5,527 bases of DNA from Candidatus Stahliibacteriota bacterium (GTDB taxonomy: Bacteria > Hydrothermota > Tepidihabitantia > B3-TA06). Within the stretch, counting starts at the first letter, position 1; the number at the start of each line of letters is the position of its first letter. The notes beneath the pieces were generated by a model that did no database searches, was not told the DNA's origin, and saw nothing but the letters and a program-made list of their open reading frames with translations. Made by a program: the position numbers and the translations under genes. Of this stretch, positions 1 through 5,422 are shown piece after piece. Where the stretch lies: NCBI GenBank assembly GCA_030592225.1, contig JAUVJT010000148.1, positions 1-5,527 of the forward strand, read 5' to 3'.

Positions 1-2
1 CC

Positions 3-119
3 CGGAAACTGTATCTCTACCTCAAAGAGCTAGAATTCAGGTTTAATAACAGACAAGCTCCTGACTTATTTGGACTTATCAGTTCGCAGCTTGTCAAATC
101 ACTCCGGTTTCATGGATAA
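3..119 (+). CDS. IS1595 (ISXO2-like) family transposase, C-terminal fragment, runs off left edge
   Basis: This open frame enters from the left edge and stops with TAA at 117-119, giving 38 residues. The segment YLKELEFRFNNRQAPDLF matches the end of the DDE transposase domain of the IS1595/ISXO2 family, where an [EF]-F-x-F-N-x-R motif followed by a short helix closes the protein. Only this tail is inside the window, so the catalytic residues cannot be checked. The same tail occurs on the opposite strand at the right end of the window, so at least two copies of the element exist. The stop codon lies only 5 bp before the point where the two copies cease to match, so the element terminus overlaps or abuts the coding end. 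Family assignment is from motif recognition alone. Confidence 0.75.
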   Translation, partial: RKLYLYLKELEFRFNNRQAPDLFGLISSQLVKSLRFHG

Positions 120-124
120 TCACC
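20..124 (+). repeat. Left arm of a 105-bp perfect inverted repeat (IS1595-like 3' end)
   Basis: Bases 20-124 are the exact reverse complement of 5423-5527 (paired positions sum to 5547). Identity stops sharply after base 124, where this arm continues TATTG and the other continues ATAAT. The inner border reads GGTGATTATCC from the element outward on the complementary strand and is the likely element terminus. On the outer side the match is limited only by the right edge of the window, so the true repeat is probably a full IS copy. Confidence 0.95.
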
Positions 125-187
125 TATTGTTTTTACGGACTGGGAGGCGGTAGATGCGAACAAGCCAGGGGAGGCCGAATTGACTTG

Positions 188-649
188 ATGTATCGCTATG
201 CGGGAGGAAAACGATTCATAGAACAAAGTCATCCCCCAAAAACGTGGAACCGGCTTGCAATAATCGGACAGGCTGGAGCAATGATTACCCGGGAAGGCTT
301 CAGCTATGTTGAAATGTCTGAAGGATCACCGGTGGAGATTTTCCCCTGGGGAGAGCTTGGATTTGAATTTGAATTCCTGGAGAATCCTTCGCTGTCAGCC
401 CAGTTCGGGTTGTTGTTCCCGTACATTCCGACCTTAACCTTCCTTGCCGGTATACCTCTGCGTAAACGTGAAATTGCTACCGTTGGTTTCAAAACCGTGT
501 GCTACGTGCCGTATTCTGTCTTTCTTACCTTGCACCCCCTTGAGAGATTGCATCTATCGGTACAGACCAATCCGGTGGTTCTGTTCTACGAAGGAGAATG
601 GGAAGTGCAGGCGGTTTTGGGAATTGACATAATCAATCGAAAGCATTGA
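188..649 (+). CDS. Unrecognised beta-strand-rich protein, probably outer-membrane barrel, possibly 5'-truncated
   Basis: The product is 153 residues from ATG 188; a TTG at 185 is one codon upstream, and AGGGGAGG at 167-174 sits 10 nt from that TTG, so either start is possible. I do not recognise a named family. From about residue 48 the protein shows alternating polar/apolar stretches separated by short turns (for example GELGFEFEF, LTFLAGIPL, VGFKTVCYVPYSVFLTL, RLHLSV, WEVQAVLGIDII), the usual look of a transmembrane beta-barrel. No signal peptide is present, which is odd for an outer-membrane protein. The reading frame is open upstream from base 65, right through the IS border at 124/125, and the translation just after the border (YGLGGGRCEQ, then GGRIDL) also looks barrel-like. 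This suggests that an insertion removed the 5' part, including the signal peptide. The barrel call is inference from pattern; the coding call is stronger. Confidence 0.6.
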   Translation: MYRYAGGKRFIEQSHPPKTWNRLAIIGQAGAMITREGFSYVEMSEGSPVEIFPWGELGFEFEFLENPSLSAQFGLLFPYIPTLTFLAGIPLRKREIATVGFKTVCYVPYSVFLTLHPLERLHLSVQTNPVVLFYEGEWEVQAVLGIDIINRKH

Positions 650-673
650 TTCCCATCCCATTCCAAGTATGAT
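646..673 (+). promoter_or_regulatory. Candidate promoter for yraN with near-zero leader
   Basis: TTGATT (646-651) and TATGAT (668-673) are separated by 16 bp. Transcription would start at about 679-681, on or next to the ATG at 680. No Shine-Dalgarno sequence precedes that ATG, so the messenger from this promoter would be leaderless. The -35 match is only moderate. Confidence 0.4.
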
Positions 674-679
674 AGATAC

Positions 680-1039
680 ATGAACCGCCAATCCCTGGGT
701 AAGCACGGCGAGGAGATGGCCGAGAAATTTCTTAAAGACCGCAAGTACAAGATACTCGCCCGCAACTTTTACACCCGGTGGGGTGAACTGGATATTGTTG
801 CCAGGGATAAGGAGACGGTGGTTTTCGTTGAGGTCAAGGCGAGGAGCGAAACCGATTTTGCCCGGCCCGAGGAATCGGTCAACTTCACCAAACAGAAACA
901 TTTGAGAAAAGCGGCCCAGATATGGTTATTGGAGAACTATCACAGCGATTTGCCCGCCTGCCGGTTCGACGTGGTCTCGGTGGTGTTTGACAAAGATGAC
1001 AATCACACCATAGAGCACTTCGAGAACGCTTTCACTTAA
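680..1039 (+). CDS. yraN: YraN/UPF0102 family protein, predicted endonuclease-like fold
   Basis: The product is 119 residues, the normal length for UPF0102. The order of conserved blocks is typical: G-x-x-G-E-x-x-A-E-x-F-L near residues 7-18, then a tyrosine/isoleucine strand and RNF near 28-30, GELDIVARD at about 35-43, and VVFVEVKAR at about 47-55. A basic helix with K-Q-K-H follows at about 71-74, and RFDVVSV at about 95-101. The E/D...EVK arrangement is that of the PD-(D/E)XK (Holliday-junction resolvase-like) nuclease superfamily, so metal-dependent DNA cleavage is predicted, though the family's biological role is not settled. The start is fixed by the standard family N-terminus; there is no Shine-Dalgarno sequence, and a -10-like TATGAT ends 6 nt upstream. 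It lies 81 bp before comM on the same strand. The yraN-comM association is common and fits a shared link to DNA processing. Confidence 0.93.
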   Translation: MNRQSLGKHGEEMAEKFLKDRKYKILARNFYTRWGELDIVARDKETVVFVEVKARSETDFARPEESVNFTKQKHLRKAAQIWLLENYHSDLPACRFDVVSVVFDKDDNHTIEHFENAFT

Positions 1040-1105
1040 CCCGGCAACCGCATCGCTCAATACATCCCCTTGCGCTTGAAAACCCCGCGTAAATGCGTAT
1101 CCTTT

Positions 1106-1111
1106 TATGAT
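1106..1111 (+). promoter_or_regulatory. -10-like TATGAT just upstream of comM
   Basis: TATGAT lies 9 nt before the comM ATG and is followed by GGATAGGG. The same TATGAT-N-GATA core precedes yraN at 668-678. A transcript starting 6-8 nt downstream would have a leader of only 1-3 nt. No convincing -35 hexamer is found at 15-18 bp upstream (1083-1090 is C-rich), so this is weak unless the gene uses a different sigma factor or is cotranscribed with yraN. Confidence 0.3.
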
Positions 1112-1120
1112 GGATAGGGT

Positions 1121-2665
1121 ATGTTAGCAAAAGTGACCTCCGCCGGACTTCTGGGCATTGACGCCTACAAGGTCGAGGTGGAGGTTGACACCGCGCGCGG
1201 TCTGCCCGCGTTCACCACCGTAGGCCTGCCCGAGGGCGCGGTCAAGGAATCCAAAGACAGGGTGCTGGCCGCGGTCAAAAACTCAGGCTTTCCCCTGCCT
1301 GCGGCAAGGATAACCGTGAACCTGGCTCCAGCCGACGTCAAAAAGGAAGGCGCAGCCTACGACCTGCCCATCGCTTTGGGAATCCTGGCATGCCGGGGGG
1401 TGATCCCGCCCGAAGAGTTGAGCAAGTACCTGATAGTCGGCGAGCTTTCGCTTGACGGCTCACTGCGGCCGGTAAAGGGCGCGCTGTCAATAGCCGCGCT
1501 GGTGCAGGAATTAAATTTTGAGGGGCTGATCCTTCCCGCACAGAACGCACCCGAGGCGGCCATACACGGCGACGGGTTCTGCTATCCTGCCAACTCGCTG
1601 GTCGAGGTGATGCGGTTCTTAAACGGTGAGGAACAAATAGAGCCGACCAGGGTGGACGTTGAGGAGCTGTTCCGGGAGGAAATGACGTGGCCGGTGGATT
1701 TTGCCGAGGTCAAGGGTCAGGAACACGCCAAGCGCGCGTTGGAGGTGGCCGCGGCAGGCGGGCACAACATTTTGCTGGTGGGGCCGCCCGGCACGGGCAA
1801 AACCATGCTGGCAAAAAGGTTTCCGACGATACTGCCTCCCCTCTCGCTCGAAGAGGCTTTGGAAACCACTCGCATCCACTCGATATCCGGCCTGCTGGAC
1901 GCAGGCAAAGCACTGGTCGCAACACGACCCTACCGCTCTCCCCACCATACCATATCCGACGCCGGCCTGATTGGCGGAGGCCAAATACCCAGGCCGGGCG
2001 AGGTTAGCCTGGCGCACAACGGAGTTTTATTTTTGGATGAGCTGCCCGAGTTCCGGCGCAACGTGCTGGAGGTGCTCAGACAACCACTGGAAGACGGCAG
2101 GGTGGTCATCTCAAGAGCCAAGATTAGCATCCCCTATCCTGCCAGATTTACGTTGGTTGCAGCCATGAACCCCTGCCCGTGCGGGAACCTTACAGACCCG
2201 GTCAACATCTGCCGGTGCACCCCGCCGCAGATTCAGCGATACCGGTCGAGAATTTCCGGCCCGCTGCTGGACCGCATAGACATACACCTCGAAGTCCCTA
2301 AGTTACGCTTTGACGAGATTAGACGACGTGAGTCGGGTGAACGCTCCGAGGATATTCGCAAACGGGTGGTCAAAGCGAGAGAGATACAACTTACGCGATT
2401 TAAGGAACTTAAGCGCAAGCACCCCATATACTCCAACGCGCAGATGGGAGCCAGGGAAACCAGACAGTATTGCCATATCTCACCTGATTCCGAGCACTTA
2501 CTGAAGACCGCCATGGAACGCTTCGGGCTTTCGGCACGCGCCCACGACAAAATTCTCAAGGTCGCCCGCACCATAGCCGATCTCGCAAACGCAGACCACA
2601 TAAGGCCTCAGCACATTTCGGAGGCAATCCAGTACCGCAGTCTCGACCGCAAGGTGGATATCTAA
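1121..2665 (+). CDS. comM: ComM/YifB, Mg-chelatase-like AAA+ ATPase (DNA branch-migration helicase family)
   Basis: The protein is 514 residues, full length for the family, and the N-terminus MLAKVTSAGLLGIDAY is the usual start, which fixes ATG 1121. Domains in order: an N-terminal Lon-protease-like (ChlI) domain at about 20-160; the Mg-chelatase AAA+ core at about 190-395, with Walker A GPPGTGKT (221-228) and Walker B LFLDE (303-307); a cysteine quartet C352, C354, C364, C366 typical of ComM; SGPLLDRID (379-387), the arginine-finger region; and a C-terminal helical lid at about 415-512 with the sensor-2 motif GLSARA (469-474). Known ComM (Vibrio, Acinetobacter) is a hexameric helicase that extends heteroduplex during natural transformation; whether this organism is competent is not shown here. 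All key residues are intact. The coding region is GC-rich, unlike the next two genes. Its last eleven codons are echoed at 2810-2842. Confidence 0.97.
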   Translation: MLAKVTSAGLLGIDAYKVEVEVDTARGLPAFTTVGLPEGAVKESKDRVLAAVKNSGFPLPAARITVNLAPADVKKEGAAYDLPIALGILACRGVIPPEELSKYLIVGELSLDGSLRPVKGALSIAALVQELNFEGLILPAQNAPEAAIHGDGFCYPANSLVEVMRFLNGEEQIEPTRVDVEELFREEMTWPVDFAEVKGQEHAKRALEVAAAGGHNILLVGPPGTGKTMLAKRFPTILPPLSLEEALETTRIHSISGLLDAGKALVATRPYRSPHHTISDAGLIGGGQIPRPGEVSLAHNGVLFLDELPEFRRNVLEVLRQPLEDGRVVISRAKISIPYPARFTLVAAMNPCPCGNLTDPVNICRCTPPQIQRYRSRISGPLLDRIDIHLEVPKLRFDEIRRRESGERSEDIRKRVVKAREIQLTRFKELKRKHPIYSNAQMGARETRQYCHISPDSEHLLKTAMERFGLSARAHDKILKVARTIADLANADHIRPQHISEAIQYRSLDRKVDI

Positions 2666-2800
2666 AAAGGTGGTCAAAAGCTACCCAAAAGGTGGTCAAA
2701 AGATGGTCAGAAGTTGGACAAAAGGTGGACAAACCTGCGGCTGAAATAAGTTGGTCAAAAGGTGGTCAGAAGATGGACAAAAGTTACCCAAAAGTTGCCG
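2665..2800 (+). repeat. Minisatellite of about twelve degenerate 11-bp units, consensus AAAAGNTGGNC
   Basis: Units begin at 2665 (the last base of the comM stop), 2676, 2687, 2698, 2709, 2720, 2731 (degenerate), 2746, 2757, 2768, 2779 and 2790; four extra bases (2742-2745) interrupt the phase once. Three units (2665, 2687, 2757) are identical AAAAGGTGGTC. Two have ACCC in place of GGTC (2676, 2779), and others vary mainly at the base after AAAAG and near the end. The end of comM itself contains CAAGGTGG (2650-2657), so the array may have been seeded from the gene's 3' terminus. An 11-bp period is close to one helical turn, which would put the A-tracts on one DNA face. No coding role is evident. 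Confidence 0.9.
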
Positions 2801-2809
2801 GTGAATTTC

Positions 2810-2845
2810 CAGTACCGAAGCCTTGACAGGAAGGTAGAAATGTAG
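2810..2845 (+). pseudogene. Relic of a second comM 3' end (codes for QYRSLDRKVEM, then stop)
   Basis: Read in the same phase as comM, this stretch encodes QYRSLDRKVEM followed by TAG, against QYRSLDRKVDI followed by TAA at the end of comM (2630-2665). Nine of eleven residues are identical and the other two are conservative. At the DNA level 27 of 36 bases match, and most differences are synonymous (CGC/CGA, AGT/AGC, CTC/CTT, CGC/AGG, GTG/GTA). The two stop codons are exactly 180 bp apart. Homology upstream of this point is lost in the repeat array. The pattern suggests a tail left by a different comM allele through recombination or element insertion, not a recent duplication. Confidence 0.8.
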
Positions 2846-2850
2846 ATAAT
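2823..2850 (+). promoter_or_regulatory. Sigma70-type promoter of the accessory pair, -35 inside the comM relic
   Basis: TTGACA (2823-2828, perfect -35) and GATAAT (2845-2850, five of six -10 matches) are separated by 16 bp. The -35 box is made by the relic codons CTT-GAC-AGG. Initiation at about 2856-2857 would leave a leader of about 8 nt that still holds part of the Shine-Dalgarno sequence. Confidence 0.65.
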
Positions 2851-2864
2851 ACGGAGGAGGTATA

Positions 2865-3377
2865 ATGGAATTATCACAGGAAGAAGCGGATCGCTTTAGA
2901 CATATGCCGAAAGATTTCGATTCCGTAAATGCAATAGACCTCTCGAACATAGGTGTAGGCTTAGTGTTTCCTGCAATGAGTCACGATCTGAAAGAGAGAT
3001 TCCTAATTGATATCTGGCAGGCAAAGATCAAATTATCAAAATGGAGACACCAAGAACGTGTCAGGAAAACTATACCTCTTATGCGGCTAGAAATAGATGG
3101 CTCCCCCCATATCAATCGCAATGTATCTCAAGAAGATATAGAGCGTGTCCGAACTGAATACGGTTGGCCTTTTGCACTTAAACTGGAAGGAACTCATATT
3201 CATGTCTACATCGAGAACTATGGAGACCGATGGGCTTTTCCTGTATCGATTTTCCCTGATCTTCAAAAAGCAATCGATTCTCAACCCATTAACTACGCAC
3301 GTATTATTGCCGCTTTTTTGAAGGAATGCAACTTCTCCCAAATACCTCCCTTTGTTCAAGGTATAGTTCATGGATGA
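2865..3377 (+). CDS. DUF6978-like protein, first gene of an accessory two-gene operon
   Basis: The product is 170 residues and starts at ATG 2865 behind a very strong GGAGGAGG (2853-2860, 4 nt spacing). I associate it with the DUF6978 type from three blocks: MRLEIDGSPHINRN at about 73-86, HIHVYIENYGDRWAFP at about 111-126, and a C-terminal FLKECNFSQIPP at about 151-162. The histidines (82, 111, 113), Asp 121 and Cys 155 are candidate functional residues, but no catalytic activity is established. There is no signal peptide or membrane segment, so it is probably cytoplasmic. It overlaps the next gene by 8 nt, which implies translational coupling and a joint function. Base composition is clearly more AT-rich than comM and arginine is often AGA, suggesting horizontal acquisition. 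The family name is from memory of the motif pattern and should be taken as likely, not certain. Confidence 0.7.
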   Translation: MELSQEEADRFRHMPKDFDSVNAIDLSNIGVGLVFPAMSHDLKERFLIDIWQAKIKLSKWRHQERVRKTIPLMRLEIDGSPHINRNVSQEDIERVRTEYGWPFALKLEGTHIHVYIENYGDRWAFPVSIFPDLQKAIDSQPINYARIIAAFLKECNFSQIPPFVQGIVHG

Positions 3378-4134
3378 TTTCAACTGTCAAACTTTGGTAA
3401 AAAAATACTCCGAGTGGTTACAGGAAGAAACTAACATTAAATCTATTGCGGATGGAGTTTGTGAAATCACAACCCCTTTCTTAGATAGGCATAACGACTA
3501 TATCCAAATCTATGTAACCCAAAGGGATAATTTGTTGATCCTCTCTGATGGAGGATACTCCCTTGCTGAATTACGAAGTAGTGGAGTGGAATTAAAAGAG
3601 TGGAGAGAACAACTATTCGATGAAATAACAAGAGCTTTCGGCATTACACAAGAAGATGGACAACTAATAGCTATCTCTTCATTAGAAGAAGCCCCACAGC
3701 GTAAACTTGATCTAATTCAAGCAATATTAGCTGTCAGCGATATGTACATCTCAGCGAGACCTTACAAAACAAGTGTTTTCAAACACGAGGTTGAAAGTTA
3801 CTTCATCGAAAAAGGGGTAAGATTCGTACCTACCGTCAGACTCATTGGAAAATCCAGATTAACCCATAATTTTGATTATATTGTACCTCGTTCCCAAAAG
3901 CGCCCCGACAGACTACTTAAAACACTTAGTCACCCTGATCGTAATTCCGCAATTTCCTACATGTTGCAAGTATCTGATGTTAGACCTGTTAGAGAAAAAT
4001 TTGAGGCTTTAGCGATAATGAATGACCTTGAATACATGGTAAAGTCCCAGATTGAACAAGCTCTAAAAGAATATTCTATTGTACCCTTCAGGTGGTCTCA
4101 ACGGGAACAATTTATAGCTCAACTCATCGATTAA
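3370..4134 (+). CDS. DUF1828 and DUF1829 domain protein, second gene of the accessory operon
   Basis: The product is 254 residues. The N-terminal half (about 28-120) matches DUF1828, with EITTPFLDRHNDYIQIYV at 32-49 and ILSDGGYSLAEL at 57-68. The C-terminal half (about 135-245) matches DUF1829, with GKSRLTHNFDYIVPRS at 160-175, RPVREKFEALAIMND at 205-219 and PFRWSQRE at 239-246. Both domains appear complete. The biochemical role is unknown; the invariant-looking acidic, histidine and serine/arginine residues (D60, H166, D169, R241) would be the first places to look for activity. The start ATG lies inside the end of the previous gene, with an 8-nt overlap (ATG 3370, TGA 3375-3377), so expression is coupled. 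From general knowledge, such proteins occur in prophage or accessory settings. A toxin-antitoxin or defence role is only a hypothesis. Confidence 0.85.
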   Translation: MDDFNCQTLVKKYSEWLQEETNIKSIADGVCEITTPFLDRHNDYIQIYVTQRDNLLILSDGGYSLAELRSSGVELKEWREQLFDEITRAFGITQEDGQLIAISSLEEAPQRKLDLIQAILAVSDMYISARPYKTSVFKHEVESYFIEKGVRFVPTVRLIGKSRLTHNFDYIVPRSQKRPDRLLKTLSHPDRNSAISYMLQVSDVRPVREKFEALAIMNDLEYMVKSQIEQALKEYSIVPFRWSQREQFIAQLID

Positions 4135-4333
4135 TCCCCCTCAATTCACTCAACATCAGGGGACACGCTTTCTAGAATTTAGCTCCAAAGGGCGACGCAT
4201 GCGTCGCCCCTACTTATTTTACCGTATCCCATAGGGTAGAATTAAGGTGGGAGTAAATGGAGAACGCATACATCATCCCCAGTCGGGCGCTCGCAATGAC
4301 TACATACTTTGTTCTACATTCCACTCAATTTAC
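4135..4333. other. Non-coding interval after the accessory operon
   Basis: No credible gene is seen. A weak CCCCT...AGGGG pairing (4137-4141 with 4158-4162, 16-nt loop, no T-run) follows the stop codon and is a poor terminator candidate. The perfect palindrome at 4190-4209 and a stretch GGGCGCTCGCAATGAC (4285-4300), resembling a common dispersed intergenic repeat, suggest accumulated repeat debris. Confidence 0.5.
4190..4209. repeat. Perfect 20-bp GC-rich palindrome, REP-like
   Basis: GGGCGACGCA is followed directly by its reverse complement. As RNA it would fold to an 8-bp stem with a CATG loop. It is followed by CTACTTATTTT, which is T-rich but not a proper T-run, so terminator activity is uncertain. 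Similar CGACGCATGCGTCG palindromes are familiar as dispersed intergenic repeats in many genomes; the copy number here is unknown. Confidence 0.7.
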
Positions 4334-4361
4334 TTGACATCGGCGAAAATTTAACTATATT
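4334..4361 (+). promoter_or_regulatory. Strong sigma70-type promoter for the membrane-protein gene
   Basis: TTGACA (4334-4339, perfect -35) and TATATT (4356-4361) are separated by 16 bp. The start of transcription would be near 4368, giving a leader of about 26 nt that contains AAGGAG (4384-4389), 4 nt before ATG 4394. Confidence 0.75.
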
Positions 4362-4393
4362 TACATCGTAAACGCCATACCTTAAGGAGCAAC

Positions 4394-5074
4394 ATGAGTA
4401 AGGGTTCCAGAAAGGTATGGAGAGGTTTAGGGTATTTCATCCAACTCATAATATGTGGACTGGGATCGTTGGGGTTATATTTGTTTGCAAACGCATTTCA
4501 AATACTTGTCGAGAATCGGTTGAAATTCTTCGACGCCTCTACCATACCTGCTGATTTTGGCCTGACCGCCCTGCTGGCCCCGCCGTTTGCCGGTCTCGGG
4601 CCACGATTGAGATTCCTGATATTCCTCGCCGTCATGGGAATTTTCGGTGCGGTTATGTCCCTGATGAACCGCCAAACCCGCACGTTGAACAAAACTGCGG
4701 GAGCGATGGTTGCATTGGTTTCAGCCTACGTATTCGCCGGATTGTCATTCCTGTGCGCGATTGTGTTCGGGGTGCAGTGGATGGTGGAAATCCACCTGGT
4801 GGGCCGGATTTTCATCTCGGTTGGACTCCTCCTGGGAATGTACTGCGTCGCGGCAGCCGGAGTCAGACCGGAGCGACACCGGTTCCTGACCGCGCTGATA
4901 ATGGCTGTAATCACCCTGCCCGCCCAGTTTATCTTACTGCTTCCCATCTACCAATACGTCCATCCAAATGCGTTGATAATGATTGGGGTTGGGCTAGCCG
5001 GCCTGGCCGTAAACCTGGGCGCTTACTCCGTGGCCATGAAGAAATCGTACGAGAAGTCCCCTATTTTGTTGTAG
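4394..5074 (+). CDS. Six-helix integral membrane protein of unknown function
   Basis: The product is 226 residues with a good Shine-Dalgarno sequence (AAGGAG, 4 nt spacing) and its own promoter, which fixes ATG 4394. Hydrophobic segments are at about 12-38, 73-91, 103-128, 135-156, 164-185 and 191-214, so six membrane spans are likely. Basic residues before the first span (KGSRKVWR) favour a cytoplasmic N-terminus, and the C-terminal tail (MKKSYEKSPILL) is also basic. The loop between spans 1 and 2 (about 39-72) is the only long one and contains PADFGLTALLAPPF; it would face the periplasm. No transporter, enzyme or secretion motif is recognised. Composition is GC-richer than the DUF1828 operon, closer to yraN/comM, so it is probably native. 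Debris of an IS30-type element follows it. Confidence 0.8.
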   Translation: MSKGSRKVWRGLGYFIQLIICGLGSLGLYLFANAFQILVENRLKFFDASTIPADFGLTALLAPPFAGLGPRLRFLIFLAVMGIFGAVMSLMNRQTRTLNKTAGAMVALVSAYVFAGLSFLCAIVFGVQWMVEIHLVGRIFISVGLLLGMYCVAAAGVRPERHRFLTALIMAVITLPAQFILLLPIYQYVHPNALIMIGVGLAGLAVNLGAYSVAMKKSYEKSPILL

Positions 5075-5143
5075 GGCAAAGCAAAATCAAGGCGATTTTA
5101 TTCAACCAAATCACAACCAATTTAACTTGCGTGGGTTCAATAC

Positions 5144-5368
5144 AACACCTTTACCCAAAGAACAGACACAGGGGAAAGCGAAAGGATTTATGCCATGCTG
5201 AAGATGTATGCACAAGGAATATCACCTAACGGAGCGCGAGCGGACAGCGTGCCCCTTAAGCGTTTTATGCGCTTATAGGATATAGATATGATGAGTAAAC
5301 AGGGGATTTCCGTGCGCCAGATGGCTGTGTTTTTGGACCGTAGTCCTTCCAGCATCTCTCGGGAGCTG
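5144..5368 (+). pseudogene. Decayed N-terminus of IS30-family transposase(s)
   Basis: In one frame the sequence reads ESERIYAMLKMYAQGIS (about 5174-5224), then unrelated sequence with a TAG stop at 5276-5278, then MMSKQGISVRQMAVFLDRSP and SSISREL (5288-5368). The second part is the helix-turn-helix that starts IS30-family transposases (usual form G-x-S-x-R-x-I-A-x-x-L-G-R-S-x-S-T-I-S-R-E). The first part looks like the preceding helix plus the same QGIS turn, so QGIS appears twice with different codons. This fits remnants of two related copies joined together, or an insertion within one. The catalytic DDE domain is absent: after SREL the frame runs into a hairpin repeat and ends at TGA 5435-5437 inside the IS1595 arm. 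The 49-codon frame from ATG 5288 is not expected to be functional. Confidence 0.65.
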
Positions 5369-5388
5369 CCGGGGCTTCGTCGCGTGGA

Positions 5389-5410
5389 GTGCGGGTTCTC
5401 CAACCCGCGC
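5389..5410. repeat. Hairpin GTGCGGGTT-CTCC-AACCCGCGC
   Basis: The 9-bp stem (one G-T pair at 5390/5409) has a CTCC loop and is followed by ATTATTTATTAT, which is T-rich but mixed with A. It abuts the IS30 relic and replaces the expected next part of that transposase. It could be a dispersed palindromic repeat or a weak terminator on the + strand. Confidence 0.55.
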
Positions 5411-5422
5411 ATTATTTATTAT

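Noticed and set aside
154..183. Mini-ORF MRTSQGRPN behind GGGAGG at 142-147, as a possible leader peptide
   Set aside because: Nine codons with no attenuator structure or amino-acid bias. The G-rich motifs are equally explained as glycine codons of the interrupted upstream frame.
1619..2017. Long minus-strand open frames within comM
   Set aside because: comM is fully conserved on the + strand. The antisense frames arise from its high GC content and have no recognisable motifs.
2665..2800. CRISPR array
   Set aside because: Units are 11 bp and contiguous, with no spacers of 25-40 bp and no cas genes nearby.
2810..2845. Tyrosine-recombinase attachment-site duplication at comM
   Set aside because: The two tails share only short exact runs (at most 8-9 bp) and no integrase gene is present, so a recent att-type duplication is not supported; recombination with a diverged allele fits better.
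2861..2866. Perfect TATAAT overlapping the ATG at 2865
   Set aside because: No -35 element lies 16-18 bp upstream of it, and a start there would remove the start codon; the 2823/2845 pair is the better promoter.
5083..5099. AAAATC/GATTTT stem as a terminator for the membrane-protein gene
   Set aside because: The stem is nearly all A-T and too weak, and there is no following T-run.
4753..5229. A 158-codon open frame overlapping the membrane-protein gene and its downstream region
   Set aside because: Most of it is a different-frame reading of 4394-5074. The product is rich in Gly, Pro and Arg without any recognisable domain, and its last part runs out of frame over the IS30 relic.
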